Source of the DNA: Vibrio tubiashii ATCC 19109
Lineage (GTDB): Bacteria > Pseudomonadota > Gammaproteobacteria > Enterobacterales > Vibrionaceae
Length of the DNA stretch: 64,000 nt
Direction: 5' to 3'
NCBI RefSeq assembly: GCF_000772105.1
Contig: NZ_CP009354.1
Coordinates: forward strand, 1,984,001-2,048,000
Made by a program: the position numbers and the translations under genes. Position 1 is the stretch's first letter. The number at the start of each line of letters is the position of its first letter. A model generated the notes under the pieces. It was not told the DNA's origin, did not search any database, and worked only from the letters and a program-made list of their open reading frames with translations. Shown piece by piece: positions 35,361 to 43,860 of this stretch.

Positions 35361-35762
35361 TTAATTTTTTACTGAACTTAACACTATATCAACACGCATT
35401 TCACCAGGTTCAAAATGATATTCAACCAAGCTTTGAGCAACTACGTTTCCTTTATCCAACAACCTTGCTCGTATTTTCATACTTCCATCACCGGCCTGAA
35501 GAGGCGAAATCAAAAATGAATACTGAATTGGCAGTTGTATCCCTTTATACTCTTGCGCTGCCGACGTCAAACATTGATTATTAATCACTTGGCACATATC
35601 AACTTCTACTCTTGTTGCGACAGGAGAAAAGTAGTCATCTATAGAGATCCAACCGTACACCTGTGCTTGTGATTTCTTACTAAAATCTGAATTTGAGATG
35701 GATTGACTGCATCCACTCAAAGCAACCAGAAATATTAGACCGGACCATAAAGGCTTTTTCAT
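35361..35762 (-). CDS. exsB: ExsB (YscW-type pilotin lipoprotein), 133 aa
   Basis: An outer-membrane lipoprotein that pilots the secretin SctC. The signal peptide ends in a lipobox, ALSGC (Cys ~18). The mature part is a beta-rich YscW/ExsB domain (QAQVYGWISIDDYFSPVATRVEVDMCQV; PIQYSFLISPLQAGDGSMKIRARLLDKG). Length matches ExsB (137) and YscW (131). It lies between exsC and exsA, transcribed away from exsC. Confidence 0.9.
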   Translation of the reverse strand: MKKPLWSGLIFLVALSGCSQSISNSDFSKKSQAQVYGWISIDDYFSPVATRVEVDMCQVINNQCLTSAAQEYKGIQLPIQYSFLISPLQAGDGSMKIRARLLDKGNVVAQSLVEYHFEPGEMRVDIVLSSVKN

Positions 35763-36235
35763 TCAAAAAGATCCAAATTTAAATAAACCAGAATAAATTG
35801 GCGTAAATTTATACAGCCGCATAGCTAAAATCAACCTCTAAGAGTATATATTTTAAAAAATTGCACGCGTTTAAAAAAGTCAGCCTATTGTTTAATAGTA
35901 TAAGTGATTGTCAGTTCTTTGTATTTCTCAATAATATCCCCACTCTGTACATACCGAATTTCTGATTGCACTAGAGTAAAATATCCTCAATCAACAAATA
36001 AGTTTTTTCTAATAAAGAATTCAATTAATAATAGCACGCATACAATAATTAGAGATTGTTCTTAACTCATTGAAATCACTAGTTGAGTAATGAACTTCGG
36101 TGCACAATTGCTGATTACTTCCTATAAAAACAGTTAATTCCGGCCAAAATATAAAAAATCACAACGGATAATGATAAACCAAATCCGCAGTCTCGCTTAT
36201 GTTCAATGAGAAAAACCAGAATAAGGATCCAACAT
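35763..36235. other. Divergent regulatory gap between exsB and exsC
   Basis: A 473-base AT-rich region with no gene. It contains the exsC promoter (separate entry). For exsB I see only weak candidates on the minus strand (a TTGATT with a TATAAA 15 nt later, near 35806-35832). Confidence 0.55.
36153..36203 (+). promoter_or_regulatory. ExsA-type promoter of exsC-exsE
   Basis: A6 (36153-36158), AAC at the GnC position (C kept), TGATA in -35-like ATGATA (36171-36176), exactly 21 nt, then TATGTT (36198-36203). This gives positive feedback of ExsA on its own antiactivation-relief genes, as in Pseudomonas. Ribosome site AAGGA precedes the ATG at 36236. Confidence 0.6.
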
Positions 36236-36682
36236 ATGTCAGCGCGCCAAAAAATAGATGAGGTGCTAACCCAATTCGCTCATCAAATAGGCTTGCCTGA
36301 ACTACGCTTAACTGACAATGAACTCAGCCTTGCATTTGATGACGCAATACGAGTTCACTTTCTATTTCACCCTGAGCAGGAGACACTTCAATTGGAAGCT
36401 GAAGTGGTTAACCTAAGCGTGCTGAGTAGCGATCTTTGCCGTTCTTTACTGGCTTTCAATCATCATTGGCCGGAGTACGAACTATTTTTTAGTCTCGACA
36501 ACAATAGAAACGTTTTGTGTCTACATAAACTTCTAACTAATGAAAAGCTTGAGTACGCATACTTCGAGTCAGCACTTGCTGAACTTATTACACAGTGTGA
36601 ATCTTGGGAGTCACTATTGACAGCGTTTGAGACTCCAGAGCAAAACCTTTGCTTGCCGAATACTGCTGACTTAAGGGTGTAA
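36236..36682 (+). CDS. exsC: ExsC anti-anti-activator / chaperone of ExsE, 148 aa
   Basis: A class I chaperone-fold protein that binds either ExsE or ExsD. When ExsE is secreted, ExsC captures ExsD and frees ExsA. CesT features: helix KIDEVLTQFAHQIGLPELR, strands NELSLAFDDAIRVHFLF and helix SLLAFNHHWPEYELFF, with tail ending DLRV. I use the ATG at 36236 (AAGGA at 36222-36226), matching the 145-residue Pseudomonas ExsC. An in-frame ATG at 36206 overlaps the -10 region and cannot be used by that transcript. Confidence 0.9.
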   Translation: MSARQKIDEVLTQFAHQIGLPELRLTDNELSLAFDDAIRVHFLFHPEQETLQLEAEVVNLSVLSSDLCRSLLAFNHHWPEYELFFSLDNNRNVLCLHKLLTNEKLEYAYFESALAELITQCESWESLLTAFETPEQNLCLPNTADLRV

Positions 36683-36689
36683 GAATACT

Positions 36690-36965
36690 ATGCCAAATGA
36701 TATTCAACCCACGAGCAACAACGCTCATGTTTATACCGTAAACTCGTCAACAGAGAGTAATAACGTATCAAAGAAAACCTTTTGTGGGTGCTCAGTCTCT
36801 TTACTTGGTTCTTCGGAACATCGACAACACAAAGCTCAAGCAAAAATCACACTGAACAAACAACTAAATCAACTAAGTAATATTGCACTTAGCAATGCAG
36901 TACTTAGTAATAATAAGCAGTCTGCGATCGACTCGCTCTATAAACGAAAAGTAGAAGTACTCTAA
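36690..36965 (+). CDS. exsE: ExsE secreted regulator, 91 aa
   Basis: A small T3SS substrate whose export is the on-signal: while inside, it occupies ExsC. Position 7 nt after exsC and length (P. aeruginosa ExsE 81 aa) fit. The N-terminus is Asn/Ser/Thr-rich (secretion signal). A short FCGCSVSLLGSS segment and a helical C-terminus (LNKQLNQLSNIALSNAVL) follow. Sequence conservation in this family is low, so the call rests mainly on context. Confidence 0.82.
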   Translation: MPNDIQPTSNNAHVYTVNSSTESNNVSKKTFCGCSVSLLGSSEHRQHKAQAKITLNKQLNQLSNIALSNAVLSNNKQSAIDSLYKRKVEVL

Positions 36966-37271
36966 GAACTTTAGGCAGATTTTCAAGCTGGCATGAATGA
37001 CCAACGTTCTACGCTTTTAACCATAGCCGAAGCATTCTCCATGGCAACGATTTCCGGTATCTCGCTAGCTCATGTTTCTCATACATCGCTAGTGCCATGA
37101 ACACCTAAATCGTGTTTTATTGATCTGCCTGCAATTCTAATGAAGTTCTTTACCTTCCTCTGATGTCATTCAACCAAAGCTTAACCCTATCTTCTGTCGG
37201 TATTTGTAACATTCACTCTTCGCTATACTCAGCGCAAACTCAAGATTGAGAAAGTTAAACTAAGGCAAGAT
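36966..37271. other. Gap between T3SS locus and trhO
   Basis: This 306-base stretch marks the right edge of the T3SS island. The only open frame is a 35-codon plus-strand one (36993-37100, MNDQRSTLLTIAEAF...) without a good ribosome site; I do not recognise it. No clear terminator for exsCE was found. Confidence 0.4.
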
Positions 37272-38249
37272 ATGACTGACTACGTAGTGTGCGCACTCTA
37301 TAAATTTGTGCAGCTTGAAAACTATACCGAACTTCAAAAACCTTTGATTGCTCTTATGGATAAGCATCGTATCCGCGGTACTTTATTGCTTGCGAGCGAG
37401 GGCATCAACGGGACAGTCGCATCGAGCAGAGAAGGTATCGATGAGCTTCTTGCATGGTTTAAGCAAGACGAGCGCTTAGCTGACATTGTCTATAAAGAGT
37501 CTTTCGATACTAAACAGCCATTTAATCGCAGCAAAGTTAAGCTCAAGAAAGAGATCGTAACCTTAGGCGTAGAAGGTATCGACCCACGCCATGTTGTTGG
37601 CACTTACGTGAAGCCTCAAGATTGGAATGAACTGATTTCGGATCCTGAAGTGTTTGTCGTCGATACACGTAATGACTACGAAATTGAAATTGGCACTTTC
37701 CAAAACGCGGTCAACCCTCAGACAGACACATTTCGAGAGTTTCCTGAGTATGTTGCTAAGAACATGGACCCAAGCAAGCATAAAAAGGTCGCGATGTTCT
37801 GTACTGGCGGTATTCGCTGCGAAAAATCCACTGCTTATATGAAACAGCAAGGCTTTGATGATGTTTATCACCTTGAGGGCGGTATTCTCAAATATCTAGA
37901 AGAAGTGCCGGAAGAGGAAAGCTTATGGCAAGGCGACTGCTACGTGTTTGACAATCGCGTTGCGGTTAATCATCAGCTTGAAAAAAGCGGTTATGAAATG
38001 TGTAAAGCTTGCCGCTTACCTATCACAGAAGAAGACATCAATTCAGCGCAATATGAAGAAGGTGTTAGTTGTCCAAAGTGTGCAGATAAGCATACGGATG
38101 AGCAAAAATCACGCTTCCGTGAACGCGAAAAGCAAGTTAAATTAGCCATAGAACGAGGTGATGTTCATGTCGGTGGCGATGCGAAACAGACTATTGCTCA
38201 ACGTCGACAGGAAAAACTTGATCGCAAAGCGGCGCAAAGAAAAGGTTAA
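37272..38249 (+). CDS. trhO: tRNA uridine-34 hydroxylase TrhO (YceA), rhodanese family, 325 aa
   Basis: Catalyses oxygen-dependent formation of 5-hydroxyuridine at tRNA wobble position 34. It has an N-terminal acylphosphatase-like domain ([36 protein letters not shown]), a rhodanese domain (~120-220) with the catalytic loop [11 protein letters not shown], and a C-terminal Cys-rich part ([15 protein letters not shown]) likely binding zinc. The Lys/Arg-rich tail is typical. Full length for the family. Terminator at 38269. Confidence 0.96.
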   Translation: MTDYVVCALYKFVQLENYTELQKPLIALMDKHRIRGTLLLASEGINGTVASSREGIDELLAWFKQDERLADIVYKESFDTKQPFNRSKVKLKKEIVTLGVEGIDPRHVVGTYVKPQDWNELISDPEVFVVDTRNDYEIEIGTFQNAVNPQTDTFREFPEYVAKNMDPSKHKKVAMFCTGGIRCEKSTAYMKQQGFDDVYHLEGGILKYLEEVPEEESLWQGDCYVFDNRVAVNHQLEKSGYEMCKACRLPITEEDINSAQYEEGVSCPKCADKHTDEQKSRFREREKQVKLAIERGDVHVGGDAKQTIAQRRQEKLDRKAAQRKG

Positions 38250-38268
38250 GCTTCCGTTTCTTTGAGAT

Positions 38269-38291
38269 TGAAGGGAGCTTTTGCTCCCTTT
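38269..38291 (+). terminator. Terminator of trhO
   Basis: GGGAGC pairs with GCTCCC around loop TTTT and is followed by TTTTT, 20 bases after the trhO stop. Confidence 0.85.
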
Positions 38292-38354
38292 TTGATATCG
38301 ATTTTTTGCTACGGGAGGAAGCTTATCCTAGCGAGTTTTAGCGCAATCACATGG

Positions 38355-39200
38355 ATGTTTGGCACTATCGTTTCGTTTTGCTTGATGGCTATAGGAGCGA
38401 GAGAGCTTAGTCAGCAGCTAGACACCTTTCAAATACTCTTTTTTCGTACTGTCATTGCACTGATAATCGTCAGTGTTGTGATTATTGGAGTTAAGAGACG
38501 CAGTCTATTACGTACCGAACGCTTCAAGCTGCATTTGGGCCGAAATCTATTTCACTTTGCCGGGCAATACGGCTGGTTTCTAGGTATTGGCTTGCTACCA
38601 CTTGCCGAAGTGTTCGCTTTGGAGTTTACCGTTCCTTTGTGGACTCTACTGATCGCGTATCTCTTTTTAGGTGAGCGTCTAACCCGCAACAAACTTTGCG
38701 CTGCTTTACTGGGCTTTTGTGGCGTGTTGGTAATCGTCAAACCTGGCTTTGATATTATTTCGCCCGCCTCTTTCATCGTACTTATAGCGGCATTTTGCTA
38801 CGCCGTCGCCCACGCCTCAACTAAGTCTTTAGCAAGTAGCGAACACCCGCTTACCATTCTGTTCTTTATGTGTGCAATCCAACTACCTATCGGTTTTTCC
38901 TTCAGTATTGTTAATTGGCACACCCCTCAGGGCATTGAATGGTTGTGGCTGTTGGTGATTGGATTTACCTCCTTGTCTGCCCATTATTGCATGACCAAAG
39001 CAATGCAGTGTGCTGAAGTCTCATTTGTTGTCACTATGGACTTTTTACGCTTGCCAATGATCGCCTTAGTCGGCGTTTTACTTTACTCTGAACCCTTCGA
39101 GATTAGTCTGTTTCTTGGCGCAGCCTTGATGCTGTTGGGCAATTTGATCGGTATTTCATCTCCCAAACCGTTGCTAAAGAGCCGTAATCAGACCCAATAA
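38355..39200 (+). CDS. EamA/DMT-family membrane transporter, ~281 aa
   Basis: Ten hydrophobic segments in two repeated EamA halves (family marks: FFRTVIALIIVS; PLAEVFALEFTVPLWTLLIAYLFLGERLTRNKLCAALLGFCGVLVIVKPG; second copy QCAEVSFVVTMDFLRLPMIALVGVLLYSEPFE). Substrate unknown. The frame is open back to 38262, but its first codons overlap the trhO terminator. A good Shine-Dalgarno (GGGAGG, 38312-38317) has no ordinary in-frame start codon after it, so the true start is unclear; ATG 38355 is the first in-frame ATG. Confidence 0.85.
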   Translation: MFGTIVSFCLMAIGARELSQQLDTFQILFFRTVIALIIVSVVIIGVKRRSLLRTERFKLHLGRNLFHFAGQYGWFLGIGLLPLAEVFALEFTVPLWTLLIAYLFLGERLTRNKLCAALLGFCGVLVIVKPGFDIISPASFIVLIAAFCYAVAHASTKSLASSEHPLTILFFMCAIQLPIGFSFSIVNWHTPQGIEWLWLLVIGFTSLSAHYCMTKAMQCAEVSFVVTMDFLRLPMIALVGVLLYSEPFEISLFLGAALMLLGNLIGISSPKPLLKSRNQTQ

Positions 39201-39265
39201 AAAACAAAAATAGTAGAACTAAGGATTAGGTTTACGTCACTGGATTAGAGCAAGGAAAGAGACAA

Positions 39266-39814
39266 ATGGATTTATCTGCAAATTTTAGAATGCTGGCGCT
39301 CTACAACCAGCGTATGAACCAACAGTTACTTAGCGTTTGTGAGCAGCTTAGCTCACAGCAACTTAACCAAGAAACTCACTCCTTTTTTCCATCCGTGATG
39401 GCCCATTGGAACCATATTTTATTTGGTGATTTAATCATGCTGCAACGTTTAATCACCAATCAAATCCATCAATTGACTCCACAGCAAGTTAACGCGCTGC
39501 CCATTGCAAAAGCCGTAGACGATACCTTTGTAACAAGCATCGAAGAATTGAAAGCGCTTCGCTCGCTCGTTGACCAGATTTACATCGACATGACGAAGGG
39601 TTTTAATGCCGAGACTTGTGCAAAAACGGTGGTTTATATTACCACCGAAGGGGGAGAAATGAGGCGCAATGTCGGTGAGTTTTGCCAACATATCTTCAAC
39701 CACCAAACCCACCATCGCGGTCAGCTTACCGCAATATTGGCGCAACTTGGCTGGGACTTCGGCTGTACCGACTTACCTGTCATAGTACCAGAAGGCTCCA
39801 GCGCATTAGCCTAA
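39266..39814 (+). CDS. DinB-family protein, 182 aa
   Basis: A four-helix-bundle DinB/YfiT-like metalloprotein. The three expected metal-binding histidines are seen as H48 in VMAHWNHILFGD and the pair in HIFNHQTHHRGQLTAIL near the end. Members include thiol transferases and many of unknown role. Neighbours give no hint. RBS AGGAAAG precedes the ATG. Confidence 0.88.
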   Translation: MDLSANFRMLALYNQRMNQQLLSVCEQLSSQQLNQETHSFFPSVMAHWNHILFGDLIMLQRLITNQIHQLTPQQVNALPIAKAVDDTFVTSIEELKALRSLVDQIYIDMTKGFNAETCAKTVVYITTEGGEMRRNVGEFCQHIFNHQTHHRGQLTAILAQLGWDFGCTDLPVIVPEGSSALA

Positions 39815-39861
39815 CCCACAATGTCATAATTTTTCTTCGCTAAAGGACGAACAGAACGACA

Positions 39862-40458
39862 ATGTCTACTTATCTAGCAGGCTTCTCTCTAGGTTTATCA
39901 CTTATCTTAGCCATTGGCTCGCAAAACGCTTTTGTGTTGAAACAAGGGCTTAGGAATCAGCACGTGTTTGTCATATGCGCAGTATGCGCGATTTCAGATG
40001 CTATATTAATCAGTTTTGGGGTTGCGGGATTTGGCGCAATTGTAAAACAGTACCCTCAGATAGAGAGTCTCACCCGTTTGGGAGGGGCGATTTTTCTTGC
40101 CGTTTACGCTTTTCTTAGCTTTAAATCGGCATTTACGTCTCACCATGGCATGAGCACAAGTAACGGTAGCGACACCTCACTCCTCAAAGCCGTTTCAATC
40201 TGTTTAGCCTTCACTTGGCTAAACCCACATGTCTACCTAGATACGGTTGTTCTACTCGGATCGATATCAACTCAATATCAACCCAATCAGAGTCTATTTG
40301 CTTATGGTGCAATCACGGCATCGTTCGTCTTTTTCTTTTCCTTGGGCTTTGGCGCTCGATTCTTAGCCCCACTATTCAATAAACCAAAAGCTTGGAAAGT
40401 ACTTGAGTTCTTGGTTGGAATCATCATGTCAGCGATAGCTCTGTCATTGATTTTATAG
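39862..40458 (+). CDS. argO: LysE/ArgO-family amino-acid exporter, 198 aa
   Basis: An inner-membrane exporter with six hydrophobic segments. The N-terminal block LGLSLILAIGSQNAFVLKQGLRNQHVF and the mid-protein TWLNPHVYLDTVVLLGS are ArgO/LysE signatures. It probably exports arginine or related basic amino acids. No argP-like gene is adjacent. It is followed 11 nt later by a small membrane protein gene, probably co-transcribed. Confidence 0.9.
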   Translation: MSTYLAGFSLGLSLILAIGSQNAFVLKQGLRNQHVFVICAVCAISDAILISFGVAGFGAIVKQYPQIESLTRLGGAIFLAVYAFLSFKSAFTSHHGMSTSNGSDTSLLKAVSICLAFTWLNPHVYLDTVVLLGSISTQYQPNQSLFAYGAITASFVFFFSLGFGARFLAPLFNKPKAWKVLEFLVGIIMSAIALSLIL

Positions 40459-40469
40459 GAAGGTTCACA

Positions 40470-40769
40470 ATGTCTCGATTTTATCTTGTACTCACTGTAT
40501 TGGGGATTGCTGCTCCATACGCAGCGTTTCTACCTTGGCTTTTCACTAATGGCTTAAACCTGCCACTTTTGTTTGAACAGGCGATAGCCAATCCAATTAG
40601 CGTCATGGCATGGCTTGACGTGGTGGTTGCAGCTGTGGCCTTGATCGGTTTTATTCTGGTCGATGGGAAACAGAACCATGTTAAAGGACGCTTTGTGGCG
40701 ATTGTCGGGACCTTGACTGCCGGTGTTTCATTTGGCTTACCGCTCTATCTCTATTTAAAGCACAAATAA
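40470..40769 (+). CDS. DUF2834-family small membrane protein, 99 aa
   Basis: Three hydrophobic segments. The pattern of an N-terminal helix, a central loop (NPISVMAWLDVVVAAVALIGFI) and a C-terminal LPLYLYLK matches DUF2834. No function known. Start ATG 11 nt after argO with GGAAGG upstream. Confidence 0.82.
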   Translation: MSRFYLVLTVLGIAAPYAAFLPWLFTNGLNLPLLFEQAIANPISVMAWLDVVVAAVALIGFILVDGKQNHVKGRFVAIVGTLTAGVSFGLPLYLYLKHK

Positions 40770-40847
40770 AGGTTAGCTATAAGAATCTCGCAGTGATAAC
40801 AAAGCATTTATCTCCATGATAAATTCCGTTAAGCTGTTGTTACTTCA

Positions 40848-41219
40848 ATGCCATGGATTGCTCAGTTGTTATTTAGTCGTTCGATACTCTCTGTTTTTGC
40901 CGTAACCTGCCTGCTGCTTATCAGTAGTGCAGCGTTGAGCGTGCAAGCCAGTGAGCAAATTTTCGAGCAGATCTCACCGCAACGACTAAGTAGCGAGAAT
41001 CAGTACCAACTAAGCCCAATTGAATGCCCGAAGTTACAAAACTACAGTGAAGCATCTACCCATCACTGTTGTGGCTCAAGTTGCCTACTGAAACTGACCA
41101 ACAGCCAATCCATCTCTACAGAACAAATCTCCCTACCGATCCTCGCGCCATTAGGTTTAGAAGCGATTGGTAAAGCCATCACCCGCTCTCGTACTCTGTT
41201 TCGTCCTCCTATTGCTTAA
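40848..41219 (+). CDS. Small secreted or membrane-anchored Cys-containing protein, 123 aa
   Basis: Not recognised. An N-terminal hydrophobic signal/anchor (~10-33) is followed by a short exported domain with four close cysteines (ECPKLQN; HHCCGSSCLLKL) and a C-terminus ending RPPIA. The histidine-cysteine cluster suggests metal binding or disulphides, and the next gene is dsbA, so oxidative folding in the periplasm is plausible. The function is unknown. Confidence 0.65.
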   Translation: MPWIAQLLFSRSILSVFAVTCLLLISSAALSVQASEQIFEQISPQRLSSENQYQLSPIECPKLQNYSEASTHHCCGSSCLLKLTNSQSISTEQISLPILAPLGLEAIGKAITRSRTLFRPPIA

Positions 41220-41308
41220 TTCCTAACTCTAAGTACACCTCTCATTGTGTTGATCGCATTGGGAGTATTAACGCTATTTGATAATCGGAATTTATATAGG
41301 AATAAGCG

Positions 41309-41908
41309 ATGAAAAAGCTATTTACTCTTTTCTCTTCATTGATTTTTGCCTTGTCGGTACAGGCTGCGCAGTTTGAAGAAGGAACACACTACAAGGTATT
41401 AGACACAGATAAATCGGCAACACCGAAGGTGACTGAGTTTTTCTCATTTTACTGCCCTCACTGCTACAAGTTTGAACCTGTGGTTGAGAACCTAAAAGCC
41501 TCTCTGCCTGACAATGCCAAGCTAGAAAAAGTTCACGTTGCCTTTATGGGCGCAAACATGGCTGTGCCAATGGCGAAGTCTTACGCCACCATGGTTGCTT
41601 TAGATGCAGAAGAAACTATGGTTCCAGCTATGTTCAAACAAATCCATGAACTACGAAAAGCACCTAAAGATGAGCAAGCGTTACGTCAAATCTTTATTGA
41701 TAATGGCATTGATGCAGAGAAGTTTGATGCGACTTACAACAGCTTTGTGGTCAACTCTATGCAACGCGGATTCGACAAGCAATTCGCAAACAGCACGCTC
41801 ACAGGTGTTCCGGGAGTTGTCGTGAACAACAAGTACATCGTCAAGGCGGATCAGATTCGTTCTTATGAAGAGTACAATCAGTTGGTGAATTACCTTCTGA
41901 CTCTTTAA
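41309..41908 (+). CDS. dsbA: Periplasmic thiol:disulphide oxidoreductase DsbA, 199 aa
   Basis: Introduces disulphides into exported proteins, including secretin- and pilus-type machinery. Signal peptide ~1-19 (ending VQA); thioredoxin fold with active site CPHC in [11 protein letters not shown] and cis-proline loop GVPGVVVN. Length matches V. cholerae TcpG/DsbA (200 aa). In many bacteria T3SS secretin assembly depends on DsbA. Confidence 0.97.
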   Translation: MKKLFTLFSSLIFALSVQAAQFEEGTHYKVLDTDKSATPKVTEFFSFYCPHCYKFEPVVENLKASLPDNAKLEKVHVAFMGANMAVPMAKSYATMVALDAEETMVPAMFKQIHELRKAPKDEQALRQIFIDNGIDAEKFDATYNSFVVNSMQRGFDKQFANSTLTGVPGVVVNNKYIVKADQIRSYEEYNQLVNYLLTL

Positions 41909-41930
41909 GCGTTATCTCTAGATAAATCAA

Positions 41931-41956
41931 AGCCAGAGCACCTTGCTCTGGCTTTT
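41931..41956. terminator. Bidirectional terminator after dsbA
   Basis: AGCCAGAGCA (41931-41940) pairs with TGCTCTGGCT (41944-41953) and is followed by TTT. The same stem sequence recurs at 42832-42854. Confidence 0.85.
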
Positions 41957-41976
41957 AGTCTCCCCCCAGCAACTTA

Positions 41977-42678
41977 TCACCTCTTAGTTTGACTAGCTTG
42001 GATGGCTTTATTGAGCTTTTCCATGAACTTTGGATGACGGTTGAGAAATGATTTGGAGATGTAAACGCCAAACTCTTTCTCTTCCTGTAAGAAAACTTTG
42101 TATCTGGGGTCGTTTTTGAACCTGTGATTGTAAACTTCTTCTGCCACCAATACAGCGTTCACTTCTTGCTTATCTAACATACTAATTAACGATGTAATAC
42201 TCTCGGCCGGATGTGCCAAGTTGAAACCGGTTTTCGTCAGCCAGCGATTTGTATTGGTGTTTAGTAAGCTAGCAACTGTATACCCTGACTTGGGGAGAGA
42301 GGAAAATTCTTCACGATGACTGGTCAACACAATCCAAACCCAACGATTGGTCATCACTGACTCAGAGAAAACCGCATATTTGTCACGCTCATCGTTCTGA
42401 GAAGCCATAAAGAAACCATCTGAGCGTCCAGTTTTTAGCTCAGCCAATGCACGCCCGTGATTAGAGTTAATTTCAATGGTGTAATCTACGCCGACTGAGT
42501 CCAGTATCGACTTCATTTTATCAAACCCAATTCCACTATGACTGCCTGTGCTGTCAACGGTGGTATAGGGTGGAAAATCTGGACAAAAGAAGTGCATTTT
42601 ATACTGTGCGTGTACGTAGCTACTGCCAAAGCACAGCCAAGCGAATATCCAAGCGTATAAAGTCCTACTAATCATCAA
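41977..42678 (-). CDS. Periplasmic amino-acid-type substrate-binding protein (SBP_bac_3), 233 aa
   Basis: A signal peptide (~1-25, ending VHAQ) is followed by a bilobal binding protein domain: FFCPDFPPYTTVDSTGSHSGIGFDKMKSIL and AELKTGRSDGFFMASQNDERDKYAVFSESVM are typical for family 3. No permease genes are adjacent, so it is an orphan like many Vibrio proteins of this type, possibly a sensory or scavenging partner of a remote system. Confidence 0.82.
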   Translation of the reverse strand: MMISRTLYAWIFAWLCFGSSYVHAQYKMHFFCPDFPPYTTVDSTGSHSGIGFDKMKSILDSVGVDYTIEINSNHGRALAELKTGRSDGFFMASQNDERDKYAVFSESVMTNRWVWIVLTSHREEFSSLPKSGYTVASLLNTNTNRWLTKTGFNLAHPAESITSLISMLDKQEVNAVLVAEEVYNHRFKNDPRYKVFLQEEKEFGVYISKSFLNRHPKFMEKLNKAIQASQTKR

Positions 42679-42828
42679 ACTAAGCTATTAAGAATCCATA
42701 CCTTTAATATAGGCTCATCCGAAAGTGTTCACCAATCTAGCGATATGACCTCACTAGCAACTTTTGCTATTGCGGTTATTCGCTACCCATAAGTAAGCAC
42801 CTAGACCCAAATCGTGATATAGAGACAC

Positions 42829-42857
42829 AAAAGCCAGAGCAAGTTGCTCTGGCTTTT
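42829..42857. terminator. Terminator upstream of the oxidoreductase stop
   Basis: AGCCAGAGCA (42832-42841) pairs with TGCTCTGGCT (42845-42854), with A- and T-runs on both sides. It ends the minus-strand operon that stops at 42880. Confidence 0.85.
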
Positions 42858-42879
42858 GTGGTTAGCGCACAGGTGCCAC

Positions 42880-43860
42880 TCATTGTTCAGACGCTGCTCG
42901 CTCCCAATCGGTCAGCAATTTCATTATCTGCGTCGAATCATCTGGCGTAGCACTCGGTCTATCGAGTGACTTGCGGCCCAGATCCACAGCCTGTCTAATG
43001 TTTCTTACCTGATAATAGAACCCATCTCCTTTAGCCGGTACAGTAACTGTTTGCTGCGAGGTTTCATAAACTTCGACACTGTATTGGTTTTCTTCGCTAG
43101 GTAGCCAAGGGTTGGTTGTAAGACTGATTGCGCCTTTTGAACCATGAATGGTGAAACCATGCTTTAAGCCGTGATCTTCTGCTGTGTGCATTTGAGCTGT
43201 CACATTTTCGCCAAATTTGAAGATGGCGCTAGATTCACAAAGGTTTCCATCTTGCCCTTTGCGCCCAATGGCTTGAATCTCTCTATTTTCGAAGATACTG
43301 TCTCCAAAATGATTTTGCAGGACAAGATGCATCAGTGACACAGGATAACAGCCTAAGTTATACAGTGCCCCCTTACTCTCCGGGTTAACAAACTGGCTAA
43401 TAGCAGCAATATACGAGCCTTGGATACTGCGCACCTCTCCAATTGTACCCTGCTTTAGCGTCTCTAAAATGGATTCAATCAACGGGTGATTCAGATACAT
43501 TAACCCTTCTGCAAAAAAAACATCATGCTCACGAACCGCATCTAACGCGGCATGAGTTTTTTCCATATCGATAGATAGGGATTTCTCGCACAGTATCGCT
43601 TTGCCTTTCTGCGCTGCTTTGATGACATAGTCATGGTGAAGATGGTTCGGCAATGCAATGTAAACCACCTCAACGTCACTATCTTCTATCAACTCGTCCA
43701 TTGAAAGGTATGTCTTGGCAACAGAGTGCTTGCTGGCAAATTCTGCAAGCGTCTGTGGGTTTCGGCCTGCAACGGCATAAAGCTCGCTTTCACTGTCTCC
43801 CGCAATCGCTGCTGCCATCACATCAGAGATAAAGCTTGTTCCTAGAATGCCCCACTTCAT
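42880..43860 (-). CDS. Gfo/Idh/MocA-family NAD(P)-dependent oxidoreductase, 326 aa
   Basis: An N-terminal Rossmann domain (KWGILGTSFISDVMAAAI; EVVYIALPNHLHHDYVIKAAQKGKAILCEKSLS, the EKP-like motif here being EKS) and a C-terminal substrate domain (ALYNLGCYPVSLMHLVL). It probably oxidises or reduces a sugar or trans-dihydrodiol. It overlaps the upstream monooxygenase-like gene by 1 nt and is likely controlled by the divergent LysR gene. Confidence 0.9.
   Translation of the reverse strand: MKWGILGTSFISDVMAAAIAGDSESELYAVAGRNPQTLAEFASKHSVAKTYLSMDELIEDSDVEVVYIALPNHLHHDYVIKAAQKGKAILCEKSLSIDMEKTHAALDAVREHDVFFAEGLMYLNHPLIESILETLKQGTIGEVRSIQGSYIAAISQFVNPESKGALYNLGCYPVSLMHLVLQNHFGDSIFENREIQAIGRKGQDGNLCESSAIFKFGENVTAQMHTAEDHGLKHGFTIHGSKGAISLTTNPWLPSEENQYSVEVYETSQQTVTVPAKGDGFYYQVRNIRQAVDLGRKSLDRPSATPDDSTQIMKLLTDWERAASEQ

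Noticed and set aside
35790..35990. ExsA-type promoter for exsB
   Set aside because: TGACA and TGCAA motifs occur but lack GnC at the right distance and a -10 at 21-22 nt.
36993..37100. A 35-codon open frame right of exsE
   Set aside because: No ribosome site and no recognisable product; noted only as gap content.
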